A stretch of 62,839 nt of DNA from Thermodesulfobacteriota bacterium (GCA_028282925.1 JANQGV010000032.1:1-62839); one strand, 5' to 3'. Counted from the stretch's first letter, positions 51,309-60,429 are shown. Notes: a model not told the origin generated them from the letters alone. Translations and numbers: made by a program.

Positions 51309-52058
51309 ATGAAATCAAAATTGTGGATATTTTCAATCCTTATCGCTTTTACACTGCTGTGGGGCTGCGAAACACCTGAAGAGCCCGGCGACAATGAAAC
51401 CGATCCCCTGCCGCCCGCAAACGCCGTAGTGCTGTATGTAAGCTATTCCGGCAGCGACGATACCGGCAACGGCAGCTACGATAAACCGTTTGCCACAATC
51501 CAGAAAGCCGTTGATGAAGCATCGGACGGTGACTATATTCTGCTGCAACCGCGCCCCGTTAACGATTTATATTATATTGAAAACGTCCAGGTAGACACAT
51601 CAGTAAACATTCAGACGCTTAACAGCGGAAACGAATATATTAATGTTAAGGCCGCTGATGCTTCCAAACCTGTGTTCCACATTACCGCCGGCAAAGTAAC
51701 ACTTAACTGGTTACATATCGAAGGAACCGACAACGCAACAGACTTCACTGGGGCCATACACATTGATAATGCCGAAGAATGCACCATTAGAAGATGCAGG
51801 GTCAGCAATAATACCAACGGTATTATGCTTGAAGGCGCTTTAATGGCTTCCATTACTTCCAACGAAGTCAGCGACAACATCAACGGCATATATATGCTTG
51901 ACTGTCCGTTAAAGTATAACAACGAAGCAAACATTATTTCCGCTAACGATATCCGGAACAACACCGGATGCGGTCTCAGGATTGAAAATTCTTCACCTGA
52001 TCACATTACCGACGGTAACACGTATTCCGAAAACGATAAAGATCTCTGTAATTATTAG
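51309..52058 (+). CDS. Beta-helix lipoprotein
   Basis: The 249-residue protein has a lipoprotein signal with lipobox LLWGC (C at residue 19), an EPGDNETDPLPP linker and a right-handed beta-helix domain (GSYDKPFATIQKAVDEASDG, CTIRRCRVSNNTNGIMLEG, NEVSDNINGIYML). These are the NosD/Parallel-beta-helix signatures. It is likely an outer-membrane-tethered carbohydrate-binding or processing protein; catalytic residues are not clear. AAGGAG lies 6 bases upstream of the ATG at 51309, which I preferred over an earlier in-frame start. It ends in a strong terminator. Confidence 0.85.
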   Translation: MKSKLWIFSILIAFTLLWGCETPEEPGDNETDPLPPANAVVLYVSYSGSDDTGNGSYDKPFATIQKAVDEASDGDYILLQPRPVNDLYYIENVQVDTSVNIQTLNSGNEYINVKAADASKPVFHITAGKVTLNWLHIEGTDNATDFTGAIHIDNAEECTIRRCRVSNNTNGIMLEGALMASITSNEVSDNINGIYMLDCPLKYNNEANIISANDIRNNTGCGLRIENSSPDHITDGNTYSENDKDLCNY

Positions 52059-52083
52059 TTACCGTACCACAGCGTACACACAC

Positions 52084-52124
52084 AAAACCCCCGGCAGGGC
52101 CCACAAGCTCTACCGGGGGTTTTT
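52084..52124. terminator. Rho-independent terminator after beta-helix lipoprotein
   Basis: AAACCCCCGG pairs with CCGGGGGTTT around a 20-base loop and ends in five T on the plus strand. It follows the lipoprotein stop by 26 bases and may also stop the minus-strand gene on its right. Confidence 0.88.
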
Positions 52125-52156
52125 CACATCAGTCATGGTTGCGCGCCCTACATCTT

Positions 52157-52384
52157 TTAACCGGTCCGTAGCGTAAAAAGAAGTACACACCCCAAAAAGA
52201 GCACTCCAACAACTATTGCAATTTTTAGCATGGCCCGGTCGGCCATCCGTTCAGTTTTTTTAAATTCCAATGCATTATGACGGGAAGTTTTTTTTGTTAA
52301 ACTACCATGGTGTCCCTGTTCAGTATGTGCTGCACAACTGGTATTCGAATCATGATTCTTGCCGCAAATTGCACAATATGCCAT
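52157..52384 (-). CDS. Small zinc-ribbon membrane protein
   Basis: The 75-residue protein has an N-terminal metal-binding motif (YCAICGKNHDSNTSCAAH, cysteines at 4, 7 and 17 with histidines nearby) and one C-terminal membrane helix (LKIAIVVGVLFLGCVLLFTL, residues 53-72). It looks like a small membrane-anchored zinc-ribbon protein. No family is recognised. A GGAGATATG-like site precedes the ATG. It has no obvious operon partner. Confidence 0.6.
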   Translation of the reverse strand: MAYCAICGKNHDSNTSCAAHTEQGHHGSLTKKTSRHNALEFKKTERMADRAMLKIAIVVGVLFLGCVLLFTLRTG

Positions 52385-52538
52385 TGTCCCATATCTCCTT
52401 CATGGTGTTTAGGATGTCAGTAGATATCCAATCTTTTGCTTTACTGTAGGGGCGAGTCGACGCTTGTCCTGAGCAAAGTCAAAAGGTGCCCACCGATACG
52501 CTGAAGGGTGACAATCCAGATGCCGGCATATACCCATC

Positions 52539-54281
52539 TCACCCCTTCGGATCATCATAATACTGCAAGAACGTGACGGCATAGGAGGCATTGCCCTGCA
52601 GGGACTCCAGGAACGGTTTTGATATAAAGCCGTAGAAACACTGTTCTCCTGAAGCGTCGGACCGGGCAATCTTCACGAAATCATAACGCTTTCTGAATTC
52701 CGCATCGTCCCAGATATTTTTAAGCGCCATCTGTACCCAGACATTGGAAACACTGCTCATATACAAGGCAATCGTATGAGTGTCACAGTCAAACTCCGGA
52801 ATATAGTATGGAAGAACAAGGTCGGGCTGCAGTTCATAAAAACCTGCTCTCTCAAAAGCGGCATGATTTTTTATACCTTCACGCATGCCATCGGCATGGG
52901 CCATTGTCGTATTGTTCAACCCCATGAGGTCGATGATGTCACCCCGGTATTTCAGTTGAACCCCGCCTGCCAAAATGCACCCTGCTGAAGGATAGCTTTG
53001 CACGTTCTCCCAGAAACCCGACAGAAAACTGCCCATGTCTCTCCATTTCCGGGCGTGTTGAAACTCATTTTTCATACAATCAGGCGCACTCAGGCCGGTC
53101 CAGCAGTAGGCCTGGCCTAAAACCACAAACAGCAGCGCCAGAGGTATAATGATTTTACCGGGCATACGGGAAGCAGTTACACATTTTCCAAATATGCTCG
53201 TACCTGCCGGATATGCACACACGACAAACGCACTCAACACCAAAAGCGGGAAAACGGGCTGGTAAAACCGGAACAACTCGAAATGATCGCCACCGGTCAA
53301 GACCGGCACACATAATCCGGTGAAAACGATAAACACTAAAAAGTGATACCCAAGGAGGGGGCGCTGTGCTTTGATTACAGCTTTCAATATGGTTACGCAG
53401 GCAATACCGAAAAACAGCACAAAACATGCAATACACATCAACACAAGCACAGACGACATGCAATAATCCCGAACATAGAGCAGCCCTTGCGTAAGATTAT
53501 ATGAGAGCGAAGGAGAAACTTTTGCATAATAGGTATTGGGTAGCGGATAGTTGAAATATACGAGCCGGAAAAGCGTCAGTGCCGACAACACACCGCAGTA
53601 CCCTGCTGCAAACGGTAAGGCGGTTCTTGTTGCTTTACTCGGGCCCGATGCTACACAGACTCGGCCCCAGACAACGGCAATAAACACAATCGACCACAGC
53701 ATTGCTTCCGGGCGGGCAAGCAGCATAAGGACGTTACCAGCAAAAAAACCACGGGTAAACGATTTGGATGGTGTCTGCGGGTTGAATCGCAAGACCATAA
53801 CGGTGTTGATTGACAACAACGCGCCCCAGAGTCCCGTATCCATCAGGGTCACGGTCATCCAGGTCATATAATCCGGAGAAGAACAAACAAGCAGCACATA
53901 TAGCAGACTGTACGACGACATAATATCCAGGCTGGACCGGCTCTTCCAGTTAAACAGCCCGTCCAGATAGTACGTTACGCAGGTCAGGGAGAGCGCAAGA
54001 ACGATAACGTTAAAGATAAACAGCGCTGTTTCAGGGCTTGAGGCCAGTGCAAAAACCCCGGCGCAAATCAGCATCCACAGGAGCGACGTAACCCCTTCGA
54101 CCCGCTCGCCCCCGATATTATAGACAATACCATGCCCATCTATAAGATTTTTGGCATACACAAAAAAAATGTTGGCATCGTCAATGCCGTACTGTGGATA
54201 TCCAAGCTGGTGCAGGGCTACACCGGCAAATGTAGCCGCCACAATGCTGATACAAACAAACCGCACTATACTATTTTTCAT
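52539..54281 (-). CDS. GT-C type membrane glycosyltransferase
   Basis: The 580-residue protein has about ten membrane helices and the N-terminal loop YGIDDANIFFVYAKNLIDGHGIVYN...ERVEGVTSLLW, where the DD pair near residue 34 marks a GT-C-fold glycosyltransferase using lipid-linked sugars. The pattern resembles AftB-like and PMT-like enzymes. It probably adds sugars to surface glycans or lipids on the periplasmic side of the membrane. It follows mlaC by 107 bp, separated from it by a terminator. The sugar donor and acceptor are unknown. Confidence 0.8.
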   Translation of the reverse strand: MKNSIVRFVCISIVAATFAGVALHQLGYPQYGIDDANIFFVYAKNLIDGHGIVYNIGGERVEGVTSLLWMLICAGVFALASSPETALFIFNVIVLALSLTCVTYYLDGLFNWKSRSSLDIMSSYSLLYVLLVCSSPDYMTWMTVTLMDTGLWGALLSINTVMVLRFNPQTPSKSFTRGFFAGNVLMLLARPEAMLWSIVFIAVVWGRVCVASGPSKATRTALPFAAGYCGVLSALTLFRLVYFNYPLPNTYYAKVSPSLSYNLTQGLLYVRDYCMSSVLVLMCIACFVLFFGIACVTILKAVIKAQRPLLGYHFLVFIVFTGLCVPVLTGGDHFELFRFYQPVFPLLVLSAFVVCAYPAGTSIFGKCVTASRMPGKIIIPLALLFVVLGQAYCWTGLSAPDCMKNEFQHARKWRDMGSFLSGFWENVQSYPSAGCILAGGVQLKYRGDIIDLMGLNNTTMAHADGMREGIKNHAAFERAGFYELQPDLVLPYYIPEFDCDTHTIALYMSSVSNVWVQMALKNIWDDAEFRKRYDFVKIARSDASGEQCFYGFISKPFLESLQGNASYAVTFLQYYDDPKG

Positions 54282-54331
54282 AGTGAAAATCCGGTACTGT
54301 TTAACCGATGCACCACTAACGTTATGCTAGA

Positions 54332-54359
54332 GAAAAAAAGGCCCCTAAGGGCCTTTTTA
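54332..54359 (-). terminator. Terminator between mlaC and GT-C gene
   Basis: AAAAAAAGGCCCC pairs with GGGCCTTTTTA. Read on the minus strand it terminates mlaC 30 bases past its stop; the flanking A and T runs make it usable in both directions. Confidence 0.8.
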
Positions 54360-54388
54360 TATCGTTATACTGTTTTTCACAAGCAAAA

Positions 54389-55033
54389 TTACGTGCTGCT
54401 CGCCACCACATTATTCTTCTGCTTCTCTTTCAGCCGCTTGATGAGCTGGGGGAATGATTCGTTGGTGAGAATCTCGTTAAACTGCACCCGGTAGTTCTTC
54501 AGCAGGCTTACGCCCTCAATGGCGATGTCGCAGATAAGCCAGGTGCCCTTGTTGTTTTTGAGGCGGTAGTGGATCGGTATCTTTGTTTCAGCGTTGACGT
54601 TCACCCGGGTTTCCACCACGGCATATTTCTTACCGACCTTCTCGTTCAGGTACTTGATGTTGTCGGGGGTAAAGTTTGCGTTCTGGGTCAGGTAGGCATC
54701 AATTTTATCAAAGTAGGTCCGCTCCATCAGTTCGACAAAAAGATCGATAAACTCTTTTTTTTCGGCATCGGTGCGTACTTTCCAGTGTTTACCCAGGGCT
54801 TTACGGGAAAACTCAACCTCGTCGAACGTTTTCAGAAACAGGGTATGCAGTTTGTTCCGACGGTCCTGCTTTTTAGCGGTCTTTTTCAGGTCCGGGTCTT
54901 TAAGCACCACGATAAACTGATCCAGCGACGATTTCAGGGTGTCGGTAACCACACCGGCCCACGCCGATGAAACCGTCAGCACCACCGCCGCTACAACACA
55001 CATCATGCTTTTTACTAAACCGTTTCTATCCAT
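54389..55033 (-). CDS. mlaC: MlaC/Ttg2D family phospholipid-binding protein
   Basis: The 214-residue exported protein has a signal peptide (MMCVVAAVVLTVSSAWA) and the MlaC domain: FDEVEFSRKALGKHWKVRTDAEKKEFIDLF near residue 68, VETRVNVNAETKIPIHYRL near 140 and WLICDIAIEGVSLLKNYRVQF near 168. MlaC carries phospholipid across the periplasm. It lies 103 bp downstream of the RND gene on the same strand, so it probably works with this exporter and not with a canonical MlaFEDB complex, of which no gene is seen. Confidence 0.92.
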   Translation of the reverse strand: MDRNGLVKSMMCVVAAVVLTVSSAWAGVVTDTLKSSLDQFIVVLKDPDLKKTAKKQDRRNKLHTLFLKTFDEVEFSRKALGKHWKVRTDAEKKEFIDLFVELMERTYFDKIDAYLTQNANFTPDNIKYLNEKVGKKYAVVETRVNVNAETKIPIHYRLKNNKGTWLICDIAIEGVSLLKNYRVQFNEILTNESFPQLIKRLKEKQKNNVVASST

Positions 55034-55136
55034 TTCCTTTTCTCACCTCCTGCGCACGTATTTACCTGTTTGCGCATGCTGTTCTTATACAATTAAACCG
55101 CTGGAAAGATCAAATGTTTCCTATCTTAAATATATA

Positions 55137-57674
55137 TTACGACTTGAAGGGTTTCCAGAGCACGATGAGCCGGGGCATCAGCGCCAGCACGGCCAGCATG
55201 GCGATAAACATGGCCAGACCCGTAAAAACGCCGAAGTAAATGGTGGGCCTGAAATTGGACATCACCAGGATCGAAAACCCGAAAATAATGGTAATTGAGG
55301 TATTTACAATGGCTTTGCCCACGCTGCCATGGCAATACCTCAGCGTATCATTATAATTGACGATCCGGGGATACTCTTCTTTGAATCGATATATATAATG
55401 TATACTGTTATCGATGGCGATGCCCATGGTGATGGCGGCAATGGTGATGGTCATCATGTCAAGGGGTATGTCCATCAGCCCCATAATGCCGAGCACGATA
55501 CCCACCGCGATCAGGTTGGGGATAATGCCGATAATTGCCAGTGTGAACGACCGGAACAGCACCAGCAGCATCACACCTATGCCCAGCAGCACGATACCCA
55601 GAGTCATGATCTGGGACTTGAACAGGCTTTGCAGCATGTTGTTGTACAGCACCAGGAACCCGGTGATGGTCAGGTTTTCACCCTTGAAGCCGAACTTCTC
55701 AGGGATGTCCCGGGCAATGCGATTCAGCAGTTCCTGGCGGCGGATATTCTCGAACGAGTCCATAATGCGCAGGTTGAGGCGGGCCTCGTTTTGCTCCACT
55801 GCGATGTAGGGGTCCATGATGTCGGCCTTGAACTTGGGCGGTATTTTCTTGTTCATAACGCCCAGCTCAATCCCGTCAAGAGCCTTGCCGTTGTTCAGGT
55901 CTTCAATAACCCGCACGATGGATGCAAAGGAGAGCACTTTACCTACCTCCGGAAGGCTTTCCAGGTAGTCGTGCACCTGCTTGATCCGCTCGATTTTATA
56001 GGGGGTCAGCCAGTAGTCGCCGGCATCATCAGTGCCGGCCCAGTCAAGGTCGTCGTCTCCGTCGCCGAAATCAGGCTCGTCATCCCCAAAATCCGGTTCG
56101 CCGTCGTCAAAGTCGGGCTCACCGTCGTAAAGCGCCTCTTCATCCGTAACGCCTGCATCCTGGGGTCCGAAGTTTATGATAACTTCCAACGGCGTTGTGC
56201 CACCCAACTTCTCGTCGATGAGCTTCATGCCCTGGAAAATTTCGGTCTTTTCTCTGAAATAGTTGATAAAGCTGTTCTCGACCTTCAGCCTCGTTACCCC
56301 GATACCGCTCACGACGGCAAGCAATACGGCACCTGCAATAACAAAACCCCCGCGATTTACGGCAACCCAGGCCAGGTTTCGCGTTACCGGCGACTGGCGC
56401 GCATTGTTGTTCAGCACCGCCGACTTTTTCATCAGCACCAATATGGACGGGAAAAGGATAAAGGATGTACCGAAGGTGACCGACAACCCGATGGTCATCA
56501 TCCACCCGAAATCGATCACCGGCCGGATGCCGCTGAACACCAGCGAGCTGAACGCCAATATGGTTGTCAACGCCGTATACAGACAGGGCCATACCATTTT
56601 GCAGGCCGTTTCAAGCACCACCTCGCGCTGCGTGGCGCCCGACATCTCGTGGCAAAGCTGCCGGTAACGCACCGCCAAGTGAATGTTCATGGACATGGTG
56701 AGAATCAGCATCAGGGAAATGAAGTTGGAGGATATAACCGTTACCTTCCAGTTCACAAATCCCAGCACCCCCACCATGATCACCACGGCGAAAAAACAGC
56801 TCACCAGGGGCAGCACCACCCAGCGAATTTCTTTAAAGATAATGGTGAGCGTGGCCACGATAAACAGAAACACCCCGATGCCGAACACCACCAGGTCTTT
56901 GCGGATAAAATTGATGGTGTCGTTTGCAATCATGGACACCCCGCCCAGGTACAGCGTGCCGTACTGTTTGTAGGGCTCCATGACGGCCCTGATCTGCACG
57001 ATGTCTTCTTGAATGTTATCGGTAAAGGTTTCGTAGTAGGCGTCGTAGGCATCAACGGCTTTCTTCAACTCAATGCGCCCCTGCTCGTCGAGTTCGCCCG
57101 CCCGCTTGCGGGCAAGCATTGCATCGCGCTCCTTTAAAAGCGTTTCATAGCGCTCGTCTTTGGAGCGGTTGATCAGCATGGCGGTTGTTTTGCCGTCGAC
57201 ACTCAGGGCATACTCTTTATACATAGGACTCGACAGGATTTCCGCTTTGGCCTTCTGCAGGTCAACATCGGGGTCGGCCAGGGTCTTGAGCCCCTCCAGG
57301 CTGATTTCAGTGAGTTTGAGCCCCGAGGTTTTCAACAGCGGTATATCAAGGAGGCTTATCACCGAATCCACCCGGTCGAGGGCCGCCAGTTTTGCGCGCA
57401 ACTCCTTCAGGCGGTCAAGGGAAGGTCTTGAAAAAAGCTCATCTTGGGGCTCGAAGGTCACCAGCAGAAAGTCCTTGATGCCGTAGCGGTCTATGATGGT
57501 CCGGAAGGTCTTCAGGTCCCGGTCGTCTTCCAGCAGCAGCGAGTCGGCCGAGGCGTCCAGCTTGAAATACCTGGCATTGTAGGCGAAAAACCCCAGCACC
57601 AGGGCCAGCACCACCAGCACCGCAACCGGGCGTTTCAACACGATCAGTTCGTAGAGTTTTGCAATTCTGTTCAT
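55137..57674 (-). CDS. HpnN-like RND (MMPL) exporter with acidic repeat insert
   Basis: The 845-residue RND protein has two sets of six helices with large periplasmic loops. Helix 1 is RPVAVLVVLALVLGFFAYNA; the second set includes FGFSILVMSNFRPTIYFGVF near the C-terminus. The hopanoid/lipid exporter HpnN is the closest known type; with MlaC downstream it may move lipids to the outer membrane. The second periplasmic loop (about residues 513-546) has an acidic repeat of PDF-G/DD units. I chose ATG at 57674; a GTG one codon earlier is possible and no strong ribosome site is seen. Confidence 0.88.
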   Translation of the reverse strand: MNRIAKLYELIVLKRPVAVLVVLALVLGFFAYNARYFKLDASADSLLLEDDRDLKTFRTIIDRYGIKDFLLVTFEPQDELFSRPSLDRLKELRAKLAALDRVDSVISLLDIPLLKTSGLKLTEISLEGLKTLADPDVDLQKAKAEILSSPMYKEYALSVDGKTTAMLINRSKDERYETLLKERDAMLARKRAGELDEQGRIELKKAVDAYDAYYETFTDNIQEDIVQIRAVMEPYKQYGTLYLGGVSMIANDTINFIRKDLVVFGIGVFLFIVATLTIIFKEIRWVVLPLVSCFFAVVIMVGVLGFVNWKVTVISSNFISLMLILTMSMNIHLAVRYRQLCHEMSGATQREVVLETACKMVWPCLYTALTTILAFSSLVFSGIRPVIDFGWMMTIGLSVTFGTSFILFPSILVLMKKSAVLNNNARQSPVTRNLAWVAVNRGGFVIAGAVLLAVVSGIGVTRLKVENSFINYFREKTEIFQGMKLIDEKLGGTTPLEVIINFGPQDAGVTDEEALYDGEPDFDDGEPDFGDDEPDFGDGDDDLDWAGTDDAGDYWLTPYKIERIKQVHDYLESLPEVGKVLSFASIVRVIEDLNNGKALDGIELGVMNKKIPPKFKADIMDPYIAVEQNEARLNLRIMDSFENIRRQELLNRIARDIPEKFGFKGENLTITGFLVLYNNMLQSLFKSQIMTLGIVLLGIGVMLLVLFRSFTLAIIGIIPNLIAVGIVLGIMGLMDIPLDMMTITIAAITMGIAIDNSIHYIYRFKEEYPRIVNYNDTLRYCHGSVGKAIVNTSITIIFGFSILVMSNFRPTIYFGVFTGLAMFIAMLAVLALMPRLIVLWKPFKS

Positions 57675-58116
57675 CACGGGGATGTCCGTTGTTCAGGGGC
57701 GCTCTCCACCCCTGGAAAACATGGTGTTATCGGTTATAACCATTTGTAATTACAGTTCTTATTACTCCGGCCCGGCTCATACACCCAAACCTTTTTACCG
57801 TGGAAAGTATATGCAATGTACCGAAAAGTGTCAACCAATAAAGGAGTTAGCCGGTTTTACAAGCATGCTGATAGTTATATATATAAATGTCTGTATGCAC
57901 AAAAATTTCATAGAGAATTCTTGATTATCAATAGGGTTTTCTATTATAATGGATATTTCGGCGACATAAAAAACAGCATATTCGGCCAAACGTGCACGAT
58001 AGGGTTTAAAAAAGGGGGACCTGCAGGTTGGAGGCCGGATACCTGTCTTGAAGTCGTCATGTGTGAACCCTCCACTTGATTAAGGTAAACAGTATACACT
58101 CAGCTAGGAGCCAGGA
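57675..58116. other. Intergenic region between RND and flavoprotein genes
   Basis: About 440 bases carry no supported gene. It is AT-rich in the middle and contains the divergent promoters of the RND gene and the flavoprotein gene. An 87-codon open frame (57816-58079) lacks a ribosome site and similarity. No repeat family member was recognised here. Confidence 0.5.
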
Positions 58117-58752
58117 ATGAGAATTTTAGGTTTTCTGGGAAGCCCGCGCTTGAACGGCAAGTGCAACAAGCTTCTCAAAAGAGCCCTTGAAGGGGCTGCA
58201 AGTAAAGGCGCAGAAGTAAAAAACTATGAACTGATTAAATGCAACATCAAATACTGCATGGGATGCGGCAACTGCTTTTTGAAAAACCCGGAGTTGACCA
58301 TCGGCAAATGCCCCCTTAAAGACGATGCCGCCGCAATCCTTGAGGACTACATCAACTCCGACGGCTACCTGTTCGCAAGCCCCTGCTACGACGTGTTCGT
58401 AACCGCTCTGATGAAAACGTTCCTCGAGCGCAAGATCGCCCTCACGTACAAATCAATGGAAGAACTGGCCAAGATCCCGGCGGCCCGTCCCGGCGTTGCC
58501 GCCAATTTCCTGAAGAAAGCCTCGTTCATCGTCACGGCCAACTGTGCCGACGAGCTGGAAGAGGTCATGGGAGACCCCTGCTACGAGGCATTAGAAGCCC
58601 ACCTGCTGTTCGAAGAGATCGACACCCTGGACAAGCTTTATGTCGGCGGGGTCGAGGGTATGAGCGATGAAGTGTTCAACGCGAAGCTTGACAAGGCCTT
58701 TGAACTGGGCGTGCACCTTGTTGAAACAATCGAGGCCGCCCGCAACGAATAA
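58117..58752 (+). CDS. Flavodoxin-family NAD(P)H-dependent oxidoreductase
   Basis: The 211-residue protein is a second iron-sulfur-flavoprotein-like reductase: the FMN loop MRILGFLGSPRLNGKCNKLL, the cysteine motif CMGCGNCFLKN...GKCP (residues 48-68) and the flavin loop LFASPCYDVFVTALMKTFLER near residue 90. It resembles the gene at 11145 in layout but not closely in sequence. AGGAGCCAGGA precedes the ATG. It is a single-gene unit with a strong terminator. Electron donor and acceptor are unknown; neighbouring DUF169 and ferredoxin genes suggest a shared redox role. Confidence 0.87.
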   Translation: MRILGFLGSPRLNGKCNKLLKRALEGAASKGAEVKNYELIKCNIKYCMGCGNCFLKNPELTIGKCPLKDDAAAILEDYINSDGYLFASPCYDVFVTALMKTFLERKIALTYKSMEELAKIPAARPGVAANFLKKASFIVTANCADELEEVMGDPCYEALEAHLLFEEIDTLDKLYVGGVEGMSDEVFNAKLDKAFELGVHLVETIEAARNE

Positions 58753-58775
58753 ATAGGAATGTCATTTCACAATTC

Positions 58776-58809
58776 AAAAGGGTGAGCACATCCGTGTTCA
58801 CCCTTTTTT
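58776..58809 (+). terminator. Rho-independent terminator after flavoprotein gene
   Basis: AAAAGGGTGAGCAC pairs with GTGTTCACCCTTTT around a 4-base loop, ending in eight T. It is 23 bases past the stop codon. Confidence 0.9.
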
Positions 58810-58823
58810 TCAATGCCCTATGG

Positions 58824-58898
58824 ATCCTGCGGTCAAGAGGCTGTGTCGTAATAAAAAACGTGAAAATGAATTGTGACACAGCCTCCAAACCGCAGGAT
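58824..58898. repeat. 75-bp two-part hairpin
   Basis: ATCCTGCGGT pairs with ACCGCAGGAT and, after a symmetric 3-base internal bulge, GAGGCTGTGTC pairs with GACACAGCCTC, around a 27-base AT-rich loop. There are no mismatches in 21 base pairs. It lies between the flavoprotein terminator and a PAL1 copy. One copy was seen; it could be a further palindromic repeat family or a small RNA structure. Confidence 0.65.
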
Positions 58899-58958
58899 GA
58901 CTGGTATTGTATGTATGCCTGAAATGCAAAAGGAGTTGTTTTTTCCTGGGGACTCAAA

Positions 58959-59080
58959 GGCTGATAAGAAATGCTTAGATGCGAGGCGTGCGGTGTCGTG
59001 AAGAGTGAGGCGTACTCGGTTGTACGCTGCAACGATGAACGATACGCACAATGCAGCAGATAGGTGTTTATCATCAGCCT
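58959..59080 (+). repeat. PAL1 element, complete copy behind the histidine kinase gene
   Basis: A copy of about 120 bp with tips GGCTGATAAGAAATGC and GTGTTTATCATCAGCC and loop GAGGCGTACTCGGTTGTACG. It ends 6 bases from the TGA stop of the minus-strand response regulator/kinase gene. A partial copy with the same tip (GGCTGATAAGAAACGC) occurs at 61459. Confidence 0.85.
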
Positions 59081-59086
59081 TTACCG

Positions 59087-60157
59087 TCAGCCTTCCACAA
59101 GAGGCAGATCAATGCGAACCGTGGTCCCCTCTCCCACCGTACTCGTAATCGACATCGCGCCGCCGTGCATGATGGCAATGTGTTTTACCCGGGTAAGGCC
59201 CATACCGGCTCCGGACATCTTGGAGGTGTAAAAGGGGCGTACCACATTTTTCAGTTCGTTCTTGGGAATACCACGGCCCGTGTCGGTAAAATCAACCGTT
59301 GCCCTGTGGTCCTGCCGGGCAATCTCCATCAGCAGGCTGCCGCCCGGCTCCATGGCTTCAATGGCATTTTCAATAACATGTGAGAAGGCCACTTCAAGGT
59401 TTTGCCGATCGCCGCGCACAATCAGGTCTTCGCCGGCAAACTGCTCCCTGATTGTGATCATCTTCTGTTCCAGGGCCGGTCCGAAGTGCTCGACAGCGGA
59501 GCGGGCCGCTTTCATAAGGTCGACCTTCTCATTCAGGGATATTACCAGGCTCTTCATTGAAATAATTTCCCTGAGCATTGTTTCAAGGCGTTCGGCTTCG
59601 TGGGTGATATGCTGGGCATAGGTCCGGATGCGGTCTCCGGGAGGCAGGCTGTCGCGGATGCGGCGGGCAAAGCCTCCGATGGCAACAATGGGGTTGCGCA
59701 CTTCGTGTGCAACCCCGTCAAGCATCTTTTCTAAGGCATCAAGAGTGCCCTCTTCCTCCACTTTGTCGCGGTATTTGCGCCGCTCAACCATGCCCTTGAT
59801 GCGGGCCACAAATTCCTTGGCTTCGAACGGCTTGGTAATGTAGTCGTCGGCCCCGCTTTCGAGGCCGTTGACTTTGTCTTCTACATAATCCTTGGAAGTC
59901 AGGAGCACAACCGGAATGAGCCGGGTCTCTTCTTTTTCTTTCAGGCGCCGGCACACTTCCAGCCCGTCCATCTTGGGCATCATCACATCGCTTACAACCA
60001 GGTCGGGTAACTCCTGCAGGGCTTTTTCAAGCCCCTCCTCACCGTCACCGGCCGTTATCACGTCGTAGCCGATGTTGGTCAAAAGTTTTTTGGTAATGGT
60101 GACAATTTCAATCGTGTCGTCCACCACCAGTATTTTAACGTTGTCGGCCAAAGCCAC
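59087..60157 (-). CDS. Response regulator-histidine kinase fusion
   Basis: The 356-residue cytoplasmic protein starts with a receiver domain (phosphoacceptor D57 in DLVVSDVMMPKMDG, K109), followed by a kinase with H151 in GVAHEVRNPIVAIG and a HATPase domain (IENAIEAM, DTGRGIPKNE, GAGMGLTRVKHIAIMHGG). The receiver-first layout with no membrane or sensor domain suggests it is phosphorylated by or integrates signals from another kinase. It is 77 bp from the ferredoxin gene and probably last in the DUF169-ferredoxin-kinase operon. The start codon is GTG or TTG; GTG at 60157 is listed. A PAL1 hairpin follows its stop. Confidence 0.9.
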   Translation of the reverse strand: MALADNVKILVVDDTIEIVTITKKLLTNIGYDVITAGDGEEGLEKALQELPDLVVSDVMMPKMDGLEVCRRLKEKEETRLIPVVLLTSKDYVEDKVNGLESGADDYITKPFEAKEFVARIKGMVERRKYRDKVEEEGTLDALEKMLDGVAHEVRNPIVAIGGFARRIRDSLPPGDRIRTYAQHITHEAERLETMLREIISMKSLVISLNEKVDLMKAARSAVEHFGPALEQKMITIREQFAGEDLIVRGDRQNLEVAFSHVIENAIEAMEPGGSLLMEIARQDHRATVDFTDTGRGIPKNELKNVVRPFYTSKMSGAGMGLTRVKHIAIMHGGAMSITSTVGEGTTVRIDLPLVEG

Positions 60158-60234
60158 CCCTTTGCCTGCTGGTGTTATGCGTTATTGTACTCCTTTCTCT
60201 AATTCATTAGCATATATCGGCGGTGAATTCACAT

Positions 60235-60429
60235 TTATTTTTCCGAATCGTCACCGTCTTGCTTCTTAACGACGGCCACGTTGGGGCACACACGCACACA
60301 TGCGCCGCACTCAACGCAGGTTTCTTCATTGATGCGGTAGTACCAGTCGTACTCCTCGATGGAGTCGGTGGGGCAGATTTCCCAGCAGGTTCCGCAAATA
60401 ATACATCTATCGGTTATATAATAGGCCAT
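60235..60429 (-). CDS. 2[4Fe-4S] ferredoxin
   Basis: The 64-residue ferredoxin has two standard clusters, CIICGTCWEICP (residues 9-20) and CVECGACVRVCP (residues 38-49), each followed by the usual proline. It has a slightly longer loop (DSIEEYDWYYRINEET) between them. The ATG at 60429 is preceded by GGAGG at a good distance; an ATG five codons upstream is in frame. It follows the DUF169 gene by 18 bp and precedes the kinase gene, so it may transfer electrons to or from the DUF169 protein. Confidence 0.92.
   Translation of the reverse strand: MAYYITDRCIICGTCWEICPTDSIEEYDWYYRINEETCVECGACVRVCPNVAVVKKQDGDDSEK

Noticed and set aside
52439-52520. Fragment TGTAGGGGCGAGTCGACG and following bases as another repeat
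   Set aside because: It resembles common intergenic repeats, but only one partial copy was seen and no paired arm could be drawn. Not listed as a feature.
57816-58079. 87-codon plus-strand open frame between RND and flavoprotein genes
   Set aside because: Composition and lack of a ribosome site suggest chance. No similarity recognised.
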